Origin: Calocera cornea HHB12733 | Lineage: Eukaryota > Basidiomycota > Dacrymycetes > Dacrymycetales > Dacrymycetaceae | Length of the DNA: 64,000 nt | Direction: 5' to 3' | Assembly: GCA_001632435.1 (NCBI GenBank) | Contig: KV423928.1 | Location: forward strand, 186,001 to 250,000 | The notes under the pieces: generated by a model | The model's database searches: none | Told to the model about the DNA's origin: nothing | What the model saw: the letters and a program-made list of their open reading frames with translations, nothing else | In this document: positions 46,516-56,487 of the stretch, one piece after another | How the letters are laid out: the number at the start of each line of letters is the position of its first letter | Numbering within the stretch: the first letter of the stretch is position 1 | Made by a program: the position numbers and the translations under genes

Positions 46516-48178
46516 TCTGTCCGAGTCAGGCCCTGGGGTGGTGTGTTGCAGTGTTGGAAATGACAGGGACGGCGGACTCAAGCCGGGCGCCGAGGCGCTT
46601 CTTTCTCGGGATGACTCCTACGCCCGCTATGTAACGGCAGGAGGAAGCTCGGGTGGGTGTCACTGGCATAAGCTGGCGGGTTTATGCTAGCCTGAAGGGG
46701 AAGATGTAGGGGCTCCAGGCTCGGCTCGGCGCTGCGGACTGCCGGTGGCGATGGGGATGGAGATGGGGCTCGGCGCTGATGATGACGGGGGACTGGGACT
46801 CGGACTGTGCGGGATCAGGCGCGCAGAGGCGCGGGCAGCGGGACAGCGGGGAAATGGCGGGGGGAGGGCACCGCAGTGCCTTGTTGTGCTGGGTGGATGT
46901 GGATTAGGGCGCCTAATGATGCCAGTCATAGCCGGCATGCGTAGGCGCGTGCTGCGGATATCCAGACTGGTGATCGGAATGTCATGATTGTCAAGGGTTC
47001 GAAACCGGTGAATGCGCAGAATGTGCTGGTAAGTTGTGTCGCAATTGAGTGGAGGACAACTGAATAGCCAGGATAGGGGTCAATAAGGTGTCGGCTTCTG
47101 TCAGCGCGGGATGACGCAGCGGTGCGTAAGGATATGAGTCTTCGTCGTTATTGTCGAGTCTTAGATCTTGATATTGTTAGGGCCTTCTGGCGCAGTGCTA
47201 TGACCCTGACTGGGGCTGACGTGGAAGCGGGCGGAGGAAACGGGAAGCTGCCCACCCGGAATAGAGTGAATGTGGTAGGTGATGGGCGGTGGGAGATGGT
47301 GGAGATGCTCCCGCTGTGCATGTACGGAATTCCCTGTGCGAGCGTGATCCCGCGTGATGCGATGCGGTGAAGGGGCCGACCCTGTTGCGAAGGCGCGCGG
47401 TGCAGGAGCGATCAGCGACTGCGAGCACCGAGGGCGGCGACCTGTGTGGGCAGCGCGTGTGCCGGTCTGGGCGAGTGCAGACGGGAGTGTACCTCGCGTA
47501 GAACACTGCTGGACCGCGGGGCGGTCGAGAGCGTCCTGGCGGTGCGGGCACGGTCAGCTGCAAGGATTGACGCAACGCGATGCGGAGAATGGGGTCGCGA
47601 ACAATGGCCATTTCCTGCGTCTTCGTGGACCCCAGGAGCGCAGGATCAAGAGGCGCGAATACGGGTGAGTTCGCGCATCGCCCGCACCCGGCCCATCCTG
47701 CGCCGTGCCCAAAAACGGGCCCAAGCCGAGGGTGTAACCCGGGCTTGACTGTGCCACCGCCGCGCCATATGCGTCACCCCTTCCCCTCGCCCCCCCGGCC
47801 GTTGCAGGGTCTCGACGTCGGCTTGGACGCGTTCCGAACTGAGCTGCACCTGCACAGGCTCGGAGTGCAACGGCGAATCCGCGTCGTTCGGCGGGCTTCG
47901 TTGCCAGCCCTGACTGTAACCCCCTTTCCGGCGTGACTGGGCGAGAACGGGGGTCGAGTTATCCCTGGGATTCAGTCATGATTCGTGCGGCGCGAGCGCA
48001 GTGGCATTGTCCCGACGCGTCGCGCTAGTGTATCCTCTTTCCCAGTTGGGAGCACCGTGACTCGGCTTGACCCAGCATTTCCGCGATCGCACGGGGCGCG
48101 TTCCCGCGCAGACTCGCAGCGAATGCACCCCATCCCCCATACCCCCGAGCGCAGTCACCGGTCGGGCCCCTCTGTGGC

Positions 48179-48184
48179 ATAAAA
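48179..48184 (+). promoter_or_regulatory. Probable TATA box of NADAR gene 1
   Basis: Sequence cataaaaccc, about 200 bp before the ATG at 48386, followed by a C/T-rich leader with CTCAAC repeats. A TATA box is the exception in fungal housekeeping promoters and fits a regulated gene. Confidence 0.5.
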
Positions 48185-48385
48185 CCCGGCCCAACGCAGC
48201 GTATCCCGTTCCTCACTCACTTGCCCCTGCCCCGCCTCAACCCCCGTCGACTAGGACATAGCCCCCCGTCGCCCTCCCCACTCAACGCGCCCTCTTTACA
48301 CTCAACAAACACTCAACACCCGGGCCCTTATCTCGTCCCCTCCCCGCGCACGCCCTCCCCCCTTCCCCCCTCGCAAGCAACGACC

Positions 48386-49311
48386 ATGTCGGATCCCTCC
48401 AAGCACCCGTCCAAGCACCACCCCTTCGGCCCCTTCACCCAGCCCGTCCCGCAGCCCCGCGCGGCCCCGCCCGCCCAGCCTCCCGCACGGGGCCCTGGCG
48501 TCCCTCCCGCTGCTCCCCAGGTCGGGAGAGCACCGCATGACGGCGCGTTCTTCCTCAACCGCGTCTACGGGCACCCACCTCCCCTGCCTTCCGTACTCAC
48601 CGCCTACGCCCCTGTTCCGTCCGCCCCGCCCGTCCAGGTTGCCCCTGCCCCCGTCCCCGTCCGCCACGTCCACTTTGAACAGCCCCGGGTCTCGCCTGTC
48701 CCACTCAACCAGGTGCAGCTGCAGCAGATCGTCCCCGAATCCATGTTCCGCACCCCCACCAGCTCGGCGAACACGACCCCGGCCACGTCGCCCGCCGCGA
48801 TGCGCTATGCGCCCCTGCCCGAGCCGCCCAAGATCGTCCTCGGCGGCCGCCAGCCGCCCGGCATGCCCAGCAACCCGCACTCGAACCTCCGGCTCAACTC
48901 GAACCATATGATCGCGTGCCGCGGGCGCGTGTACTTCAACGCGGAGCGTCTCTACCACTCGCGCAAGTTTGGTGAGAGCCCAACCACCCCCGACATGGAG
49001 CGTCTCATCGACCTCGTTGCGGGGAGCGCCGATCCGCAGGCCGAGGCCGAAAAGTGGCGGCCGTACTGGCGCAGGAACTGGGAGTATGTCAAAGATGATG
49101 TCATGCGCGACTTGACGGGGCACAAGATGGCGCAGTACCGCGAGATTGAGGCCGAACTTGTGAGTCCCTTGCCCTTCCACGACGACCGATGCACTGACCC
49201 TCAGCTCAGGTCGCAACTGGCAACGCGGATATCATTGACGCCGAGGACCCCGCCAACACGCTGGGGAGGGCTCTCATGAACCACCGTGCATCCGTGTCTC
49301 CCAGGCGGTAA
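48386..49311 (+). CDS. NADAR-domain protein 1 with proline-rich N-terminus
   Basis: Exons 48386-49159 and 49210-49311 give 291 aa. Residues 1-165 are Pro/Ala/Val-rich and probably disordered. The C-terminal part matches the NADAR (YbiA/RibX) pattern: NPHSNLRLNSNHMIACRGRV, YFNAERLYHSRKFGE (usual YPTAEHLYQAxKF), RRNWEYVKDDVMRDLT, then LVATGNADIIDAEDPANTLG and RALMNHR (usual ATGDxxLIE ... N-LG-x-LMxxR). NADAR proteins have been reported to cleave N-glycosidic bonds of riboflavin intermediates and to reverse guanine ADP-ribosylation of DNA. Here the Glu of the AEH-like motif is retained (A-E-R), but the D-x-x-WG loop of typical members is missing, so activity cannot be assumed. First of four paralogues in 14 kb. 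Confidence 0.72.
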
Positions 49312-49780
49312 AGCGCCGGCCTTGGACATTCAAATATCGATCTTCCATTTGCTCTTTTCATTTTGGTCAATCCCCACTTACGACCCTCTGCACCAGTCTC
49401 GTTAACGACTTTGCCCCCACGAGTTCGAAAGTCCCCACTCACCATTGTTTGTACTTTAACGTAATCACCCGTCGCCTTGTACGTATCAATAGCCAATGCA
49501 GCACCAATAATACCCCATATACCTGTGTTCGGGACCAAGGCGCGATCACAGAGAACACCGGTGCGGTGACGCGGCCCGTGGGGTAAGGGGGTGCGAATAG
49601 ATGCCTATTGAAAGGCGGTCGGGGCTTCCAGCGGCGAGAGTACGACGAGAAGGCGCCTCTGCCAAGATAGAAGGCCCAAACTCCGCCGCCGAAGAGAAGC
49701 TGAGGTCAAAGTCCCGACCAGCCAATCGGCACGGGGCGAACATGCAAGACCATTGCAGTCGACCAGCCTCGTGCCCAGCC

Positions 49781-49787
49781 TATAAAG
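49781..49787 (+). promoter_or_regulatory. Orphan TATA box
   Basis: The sequence is tataaag. No good ORF follows within 200 bp, so it may be chance, or the promoter of a short or decayed gene. Confidence 0.25.
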
Positions 49788-51106
49788 GAATTCGTTGTCC
49801 GCGATGCTTTGCTAGTACCGGATGCGAAAAAGTGCGGGGTGTGCAGATCGGGAAGACGCGTGCCCTTGTAGGCGCATACACGCGTCAAGGCACGCGTCGG
49901 GCGCGTGTCCCCACCCATCGAAGCTTGTCTTCGACTCTGGATGGTCATGAAGTGCCTGCAGATTATCTTCTGTGAGAACGCAGCCTATCTTCCACTGATT
50001 TTCCAAGTGCTTACCCGTGGAGGTCGGAGACCAGGTCGACCGAACAGTCGCCTGCTTCTGCCGCCAAGGCTCCACTGAGAATCCCGTAACCTATCTCGGA
50101 AGCTGTACCGCTCGCTCCAAGAGGGATGACCACCATCCTCACGTCAACTGCTGGACATGAACAAATGAATACTGGAATACAGATCATGCAAGGTCCGGTC
50201 ATGATTGGGAATCGCCGAAGGAGGGCCGCGCGTCCAGGCTGGCGCATGCGGCGCCGGCATGATCATCATCGTCAGTATTGATGGCCGGCTCGAGTCCCAT
50301 ATCGGTCATAGCGAGTCACTGCAACACACAGTAGATTCTGAGCCGCAATGAAGAGGTAATGAACAGAAGAGAGGACGACGCCTTCATCGTGAGGTGTTGA
50401 CCTTGGCCTCCACCGGAAGGGAACTCAAGAAGCTGCAGAATCAGGAACGCTTTTGCTTCCGGAACGCTTCGCGAAGTCCGCGGACGAACGTGTCTTGTGA
50501 TCCTCTTCTCTGTTCTGTACAGGTCATCCATCCTGCAAAGCTAGATGACACTTAAACTTGCATAATCTTCATCTGGACGCTTACTTTTGATCGCCATGAC
50601 TCGCCTGCATCGGCGCCCTGAACTGCGCCTCGAAATGCTGGGGCAACCCTGCCGACTTACAAGGTCACTTGAGCTGCCCTGCCTCGAGCGCTACGGTAGA
50701 ACAACTTGGAATTCATCACCCTCCAAGTAGGTCTTTCTCAAGGACGCACACGGTACCGGGGGCTAATGGTCACCTGAGCAGCTGTACATACGAGCCTTAG
50801 CAACTTTTCTGGCTGTTTCGAGAACTTGATGACTGGCCGCCATTTCCCCTCCTCCACCGAAAGGCACCATCAACGACTAGCCGAATGACCATATGTCAGT
50901 GCCGAGGTTGCGGTGCCTTGACTCAGGTCCTTCTATGGTGCCTTTGATGGGATTCCATATGGAAATCACTCTCGTGGGAGCTCGCTTGTGAACCAACATC
51001 GGAATTGACACCGGTCATCATCAACGGCGAGAGTGTGGCCCGGTATGACTCTCTTGTTCAAGATTCCGTTCTTGAAATACTCTGCCGATGCCGGGGTCTG
51101 AAATGG

Positions 51107-51114
51107 TATTTAAG
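51107..51114 (+). promoter_or_regulatory. TATA-like element of the secreted peptide gene
   Basis: tatttaag 160 bp before the ATG at 51274, followed by the C/T-rich stretch common at fungal transcription starts. Confidence 0.45.
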
Positions 51115-51273
51115 TAGGCCTGTATGTCGACTATTTCCTTCAGAGCCTTGTCCTCAAGTCTTTCCTCTCCCCCTCCCCGTCTACTTCCCCTTCTTCGTCC
51201 CAAGCCTCAGTCCGTTCCTATCTTCGCACTTAACATCAAGATGACTAACCGGGTCCCTCTACCAGGCTACAAC

Positions 51274-51510
51274 ATGCAGTTCAACATCATTGCTATCGTA
51301 CTTGCCTTGGCTGCAACGACCGCTTGGGCGGCTCCAGCTCCGGTCGCTGGCCCGCCCGGCTGCTTCTGGGACACCAACGTCGACGAGTGGGTCTGCCCCG
51401 GCGGCCCTATTCACACAGTTCCGCCTCCTACGGTCACCCCCCGCGGTGTCGGCCCCGTGTGCATCGATGGAGTATGCCCTATCACCTGCCACACCAAGTT
51501 CGGCTGCTAG
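51274..51510 (+). CDS. Cysteine-rich small secreted protein
   Basis: 78 aa. MQFNIIAIVLALAATTAWAA is a strong signal peptide, predicted cut after AWA. The mature part of ~58 residues contains six cysteines (GCFWDTNVDEWVC, PVCIDGVCPITCHTKFGC), enough for three disulfides, separated by a Pro/Thr spacer. This is the profile of fungal small secreted proteins, many of which act at the cell surface or in interactions. No family can be named. The TAG stop is at once followed by gtgagc, and 51512-51575 ends in ttttcttcag, so there is probably an intron in the 3' UTR. The ORF could start 50 codons earlier, but only this Met opens the signal peptide. Confidence 0.72.
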   Translation: MQFNIIAIVLALAATTAWAAPAPVAGPPGCFWDTNVDEWVCPGGPIHTVPPPTVTPRGVGPVCIDGVCPITCHTKFGC

Positions 51511-51892
51511 GGTGAGCCCCCTATCCGCTTGGAAGACTCTAGTTCATAAAGCTGACGAATGTTGTTTTTCTTCAGCAAATCGCCGAGTAGGTCCACAAGA
51601 CACAGTAGTTGGCTTGTTGAATCAGCGCATGCGTCCTTGGCTGTGGCCCTTTATGATATGCCTCCTTGTCTTAAGTCACAATATATATTGAGGCAGCATC
51701 CTCATTCATCTCAGCGTGTGGTCTGCTCCGTCGGTTCTCCTGACTCTCTACACGCCCTTTTACAGGCATCGTCTGTTTCGACAGCTCTACGAACATCTTC
51801 TCAGCCTGAATAAGTCAATCGCTATGAAGGTCGTAAGGAGTTGGACTACTAGCAAACATATAATATGACCCCGACTCAAAAAACGCAGCACT
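51511..51892. other. Convergent spacer, 3' UTRs
   Basis: Holds the probable 3'-UTR intron of the secreted peptide and the 3' end of NADAR gene 2. No further gene. Confidence 0.5.
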
Positions 51893-52887
51893 CTACCCTC
51901 GAAGAAGCTCCCTCACAGCTTCCAACGCCTGTCCAAATATGTTATCTGGTCGATCTCGCCGCCTGTCGATGAATGGTCTATAGCCAGTGCTGAGCTAGAG
52001 ACAACAGTCAGCGTCGGTTTGTAATCCGTAAACATCGGAGAGTGGAGCGACTAACCAACTCAGCGGCCAGATCCGGATGCTGTTCAAACTTCAAGCGAAG
52101 TACCTCGATCAGTTTCCCATACGCAATGCTGTGCCAGTCGCCCCTAATCCGCCCAACAAGTGATCGATCAGTCGCGGCCCACTCGGGGTCGAAGGCTGTA
52201 GCGATGGTTGCCATGGCAACCTCGTCGCCCTCGAACTTGAGCGCGAAGAAGAGATTGGCAGCCGTTGGGTACTCGACGCCGTCGTGGATCACCGGATGGG
52301 GCGATAGGAGGCTCAGGTCGGCAAATGGGGCTTGGCTGTCCCAGGGGAACGGCCACCCGCTTTGGACCGTGATGGGGCTGTCGTCCACGTCCAGTATTGC
52401 CCCTCTTGCAGTGTCATTCTGAGCACCGAGGGTCCCTGCGACGGCAGCGGTCGCACAGGCGACATTCTCAGAGAGATAGCGTACCCAGTCGGTGACATCC
52501 GAAAGCTGCGCGAGGAGATCGCCCAAATCGACGTGCTTCGTCGGCGGAGCGGGATGAACAGGAAACAGGGTCACTGCTGCCTGGCCTCGGCGCAGCGGCT
52601 TCTCGGAAGACGGGGCGCAAGGCGGATTGACAGGAGGCGGGATGACATTTCCGTTCAAGTCGAACACGACTGCAGTGAACCACGGGCGACTGTCCCATCT
52701 CCATCAGTCAGATTGCTAAAACGCGCGAATAAGGCAGGGGAAAGACGCACTTGTCATACTGCTGACGCGGGTAGTACGGTCGCTGATAGTTCCGCTGCAC
52801 CCATTCGGGCGGGGGCGGCACCGGCCGGTCGGGCGGGTTGAGGTACATGCTCATGTCCGGATTGCAGTGGGAGCGATGATGCCTCAT
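51893..52887 (-). CDS. NADAR-domain protein 2
   Basis: Exons 52887-52751, 52689-52056 and 51994-51893 give 290 aa. It starts MRHHRSHCNPDMSMYLNPPD; a Pro/Tyr/Gln-rich N-terminus is joined by an in-frame splice (RPWFTAVVFDLNGNVIPPPV). NADAR core at about 165-285: LSLLSPHPVIHDGVEYPTAA, LFFALKFEGDEVAM, WHSIAYGKLIEVLRLKFEQH, PDLAAELLSTGYRPFIDRRR, DNIFGQALEAVRELL. The family Glu in T-[AV]-E-H is replaced: the motif reads TAANLF. The C-terminal N-x-F-G-x-A-L stays. Splices were chosen because both bring the family C-terminus into frame; the simple frame extension ends in nonsense. Function unknown; with the Glu lost it may be catalytically dead or altered. Confidence 0.7.
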
Positions 52888-55215
52888 CTTCTGTTCGACG
52901 GATTTTCGCGAGGGAAAGAAGGAGGGGAAAAGAAGCAATTCAAGCGCGCCAGAGGTTCGGGAGACGCAAATACTGCAAAGATCCCCCTTTGTCCCCGTTG
53001 GGGCTCGAGAATTTGTAATTCGCCATATGAAGGCCAATGCCAGCCCGTCTCTAGACACGGAGCGCATACGGATGCCTGTATGCCAGTTGCGGCGTTTGCA
53101 CGGTAAGCCGGCCGGAGCCGAAGGCCACGTGGGCTGGAATGTGCTGGGTTGCGTCGTACACAACGCAAGAGGGAGCGTCTAACGCCGGCGGGAGGACACT
53201 GCAGCCAAGAGGGACGAGAGATGGTCCGGGATCGCGGGATCGGCAAGAAAAAATGAAGTGTCGTCTCCCTTTCAGAAATCCGCCAGTGGGCGCCCCGAAG
53301 CCTCGAGGCGTGCCACTCGATGGAGCATTCCGACAAAAACGGGCACCATAAGGAGCTGCCTTCCGGTCTGCAGCATCCGAGCGGCCGGCAGGTTGAGGAG
53401 GGAAGAGTCTCCCGGCGCGTTGGGTGGCCGGTCGCCGCTGCGAGTGGTAATCGCCGGCTGGGGCTGATCCGACTGCAGCCTGATGATCGAGCACGGCATG
53501 CCCGCCGCGAAGTTGCCAGATCTCCTCGGCGAGGGCAGAAGAAAGGGAACCGGGACAGGCTTGCGCGAGCGGGAAGCGACCAGCAGCAGGCCACAAGGGG
53601 GAACCGGGAATCGGGGTCCCTCTGCCATCCACCCGCCGGTCCTAGGCTTCGTCGGTGCACATGGCCATGTGCACTGATGGAGCCCATAGCCGGCAGGCAG
53701 ATGGCAGATGGCAGATGGACAGTGACAATCATGCCAGATTAATGGATAATCTTAGGCATCGCCTTCTTTCATGAAAACATTCAGGGAACGATCATAGGTT
53801 TGACGGCTGTTTGTTCGCATCCCAAGGTACGTAAGGGTCCCATTGTCACCCTCGGCCAGCACGTGCCAAGCTACCAGCGCAGGCCAGGCGCGCGCCTACG
53901 GGCCAGCAGGACATGCTATTTCCGTCCCGGAATCAGCATGTCTCGGACCGCATGGCGGGCACAAAGGATCCGGCACGCGGTTTGAAAGGGAGAGGTGCGC
54001 AGGAGGTCCGCGGTCGAGCCAGGCACGGAGGAAGGGTATTCGAGGTCAAAGAACGGTGCAAGGGACTGCGCAGCGCCTGGCCGGGCGGAGGCGACGTCAG
54101 GCCACGCGCGTGGACAATCACGCTCGGCGAGTTTCCTTTCCCGGCCGAGGGGCGAGGAGATCAAAGGGAGGCGACAGAGAAGGTGAGGTAATCAGCGTTA
54201 GAGTTTGGGGGGTGATCGGGCGCAGCGGTGACTGGCTGAGTGGGCGGGAGCGGCCCTGACTCAGGGTGACTGTGCCGTAATTTACTACCGGCGCCGAGGA
54301 GCGCTACGTGGCTTCCGCTTTTGGATGGCTCGAAAGGATATTAGTGACGTGGGGGCTCATCAGCTGCGTTATTGGCCACGTTGGAAGTGGAATTCGGGGT
54401 GCCGAACCCGCAGTGAAACACCGAAGAAGCCAGTCATCAGCGGGCATCAAGACAAAGTGGACCCTGGAATGCGAATAATACACATGCCCGAGACCTCGTG
54501 CTTCCAATGTTCGCCCGATTCCCTTTCCCCCAAACAGCGGCGGATCACGGTGGCATTTTCCAGCACCGTCCACTCCTGTCTGTTCGGAGTGACGGAGGGC
54601 AGACCGAGCGATCATAAATTTTCGTAACGAAGGACAAGGGAGATGTGCATGCAGTGGGCGCTAGCGCGCGAGGCCGGGAATGCGCTTCTGGCCCTGCTTT
54701 TCCGCAGCCGCGTCGCGGACACAGCAGAAGGCAGGGGCACCGCCGCGGTTTGCCCAGTCGTCGCGCGGATGTTACGGCCTGCAACACCCTGCTCGCATCA
54801 GACTGCGCCGTCGGGGGGAGCATGGCAATAATCACAGAAGCGTGCCTGGTGAGACGCGTGATTTATTCCCGGGAGGGCGCGGGACGCGGAGGGAGGGAGG
54901 CAATTGGCGGACGGCCGAAAGGTAGGTTCTCGACGTTGCGGCATTCAGTGCCTTGTTCGTTTGAGGCTAGCACGCGATGACTCGTGAGCCGTCCCCTCGG
55001 CTTGCGCAGGCGAAGTGCTTCTCAGAGCGCGTCATTCCCGCCACCGCCCGCGCTCGAGAGGGCAGATAGGGGACAAACCGCGCACCCTTATAACCTGACT
55101 GGTGCGCGACCACAAACCCCCACCAGTACTCAGTCCTCAACCACCAGCGACAACACCCCACAAACTCACTTCCGCATTCCCGATCACCCAACCACACTCA
55201 AGCAACTCAACAGCC
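52888..55215. other. 2.3-kb spacer between divergent NADAR genes 2 and 3
   Basis: Divergent promoters of two paralogous NADAR genes. No gene recognised; long ORFs on both strands at 53.0-53.7 kb are mutually antisense and Arg/Gly-rich, so probably chance. TATA box of gene 3 at 55088-55093. Confidence 0.5.
55088..55093 (+). promoter_or_regulatory. Probable TATA box of NADAR gene 3
   Basis: ccttataacc about 125 bp before ATG 55216, with a CA/CT-rich leader up to the start (cactcaagcaactcaacagcc). Confidence 0.55.
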
Positions 55216-56148
55216 ATGTCCTCCCCTCGCCTGCCATACACCACTCAGCCCGCGCCCAACGCGCGCAGGCGGTCGTACCACCCCCAACCCGCGCCCGCGG
55301 TCACCCCCGCGGTGTGGCCCCCGCTCTCGGTCTCCTACCCACCCCCAACGCCCATGGCTCCCCGCGTGCACACCGTTCCCCTCCCGGAAGAGACGCCCAG
55401 GTACTCCCTGCGCGCGCTCCCCTCCCCCGTCTCCCGCTACTCGCCACCCCGCTCGGCCCCCGCAGTCATGCCCATGTCTGCCCAATCCTGGCCCGCTCCA
55501 GGTGTCCTCCCCTTCGCCTCTGGTCGTGCCGCTCCTGTCTCCGCGCCCATCCCCATCCCCGGCATGCGTCCTCGCAGCTTGACCATCGCCCGGTCCGGTC
55601 CCCAGCAGCGCTCCCAGAGCGGCCCGCCTTCTGCTGCCTCGCCCCGCTTCCCTGCCTCGGCCAACTACTCGCCTATGTCCATCCCCATGGACGTCGACAC
55701 GGACAACTCGCTCCTGATCCCCTCGTCTCCCACGACTCAGGCTGCCATTCGCCGCTCCCACACCGCGATCTCCCTGGCACTAAACAGTCCCCACCCCATC
55801 ATGGTCTCCGGGCACACCTATACCACGGCCGAGCATCTCCTCGAGGCGATGAAGTTCAAGTACCACCCTGAGATCGTGGAGCAGATTCGTTGTTCGGGTG
55901 ACCCGAGGAGGACCGCAGAGATGTACGGGCACTACGTGCGCATCGATTGGGAGTCGAGGAAGGCGGTAAAGATCGAAGAGGTCGTGAGGGCGAAGTACCT
56001 GCAGAACCCTGACCTGATCGTCGAGCTGCTGGACACCGGCAACCGCTACCTCATCGACGAGGCAGACACGCAGTTCAATCACCTCGGCGGCGCCCTCATG
56101 CGTCTGCGGCGGGAATATCTTTCGGGCGAGCGCGACAGCTTGGGATGA
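55216..56148 (+). CDS. NADAR-domain protein 3
   Basis: Single exon, 310 aa. MSSPRLPYTTQPAPNARRRS opens a Pro/Ser-rich 170-residue N-terminus. The NADAR core occupies about 185-305: LALNSPHPIMVSGHTYTTAE, HLLEAMKFKYHPEIVEQIRC, DPRRTAEMYGHYVRIDWESR, VRAKYLQNPDLIVELLDTGN, RYLIDEADTQFNHLGGALMR. It keeps the T-A-E-H Glu, the K-F after it, the D/E-TGN and the N-x-LG-x-ALM-x-x-R end, so of the four it is closest to the canonical family. The D-x-x-WGxG loop is absent. If any paralogue is enzymatically active this is the best candidate. Lacks the intron that splits the other three before the last ~35 residues. Confidence 0.78.
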   Translation: MSSPRLPYTTQPAPNARRRSYHPQPAPAVTPAVWPPLSVSYPPPTPMAPRVHTVPLPEETPRYSLRALPSPVSRYSPPRSAPAVMPMSAQSWPAPGVLPFASGRAAPVSAPIPIPGMRPRSLTIARSGPQQRSQSGPPSAASPRFPASANYSPMSIPMDVDTDNSLLIPSSPTTQAAIRRSHTAISLALNSPHPIMVSGHTYTTAEHLLEAMKFKYHPEIVEQIRCSGDPRRTAEMYGHYVRIDWESRKAVKIEEVVRAKYLQNPDLIVELLDTGNRYLIDEADTQFNHLGGALMRLRREYLSGERDSLG

Positions 56149-56487
56149 TTACGGCCGGTGGCGAGACTCTCTTGAATTTTCACAGCCGCCTGTCGGCCCT
56201 TCGGGCCAGCCAACGCGCCAACAACAGCTACAGCAGCATCCCCAGCCAACCTCGGATGCAGCTCACCGACTACGCAACCTCTGGAACACCCTTCCATGGA
56301 GACGCGTCAGCCGCAACCCGATGTAGCAGGCTGCGACGGCACTCACGCATTGATAGATAGGATAGTTTGTGGCTTGATCTACGATGCATAGACGTATATA
56401 CCCTTGACCAATGTCAGCGTTATTTATTACACATTTACGACCCTGTGCGCACCTAATTGAGCTACCCCGCATCCATGCAGCCGAAGA
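56149..56487. other. Convergent spacer
   Basis: 339 bp between NADAR gene 3 and the LARP7-like gene; no gene seen. Confidence 0.5.

Larger units (their letters stand above)
44461..48385. other. 3.9-kb GC-rich gene desert upstream of the first NADAR gene
   Basis: No recognised gene. ORFs (for example 46040-46690 plus) are Gly/Arg-rich and lack family features or conserved splice context. A TTG-repeat lies at about 46489-46515 and a TATA box at 48179-48184. The length is unusual in this otherwise compact region. Confidence 0.5.
49312..51273. other. Spacer of ~2 kb with an orphan TATA box
   Basis: No gene recognised. A perfect tataaag at 49781-49787 on the plus strand is followed by no clear start codon and ORF of quality. 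A 78-codon minus frame near 50247-50011 (VIPLGASGTASEIGYGILSG) looks fairly protein-like but is isolated. Another TATA-like site near 51107-51114 belongs to the secreted peptide. Confidence 0.4.

Noticed and set aside
46984..47010. ggttcgaaacc, resembling a tRNA B-box / T-arm
   Set aside because: No A-box, anticodon arm or acceptor pairing could be made from the flanks.
50011..50247. 78-codon minus ORF (VIPLGASGTASEIGYGILSG)
   Set aside because: Reads fairly protein-like, but no partner exon joins in frame and no family is recognised; left as spacer.
52008..52667. A 219-residue unspliced version of NADAR gene 2
   Set aside because: Its C-terminus (after AAELV) loses family similarity. Splicing 52055-51995 restores the TG-...-G-x-AL block, and the upstream exon supplies the N-terminus.
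53051..53732. Overlapping long ORFs on both strands
   Set aside because: Arg/Gly/Pro-rich, mutually antisense, without domain or splice context; expected by chance in GC-rich DNA.
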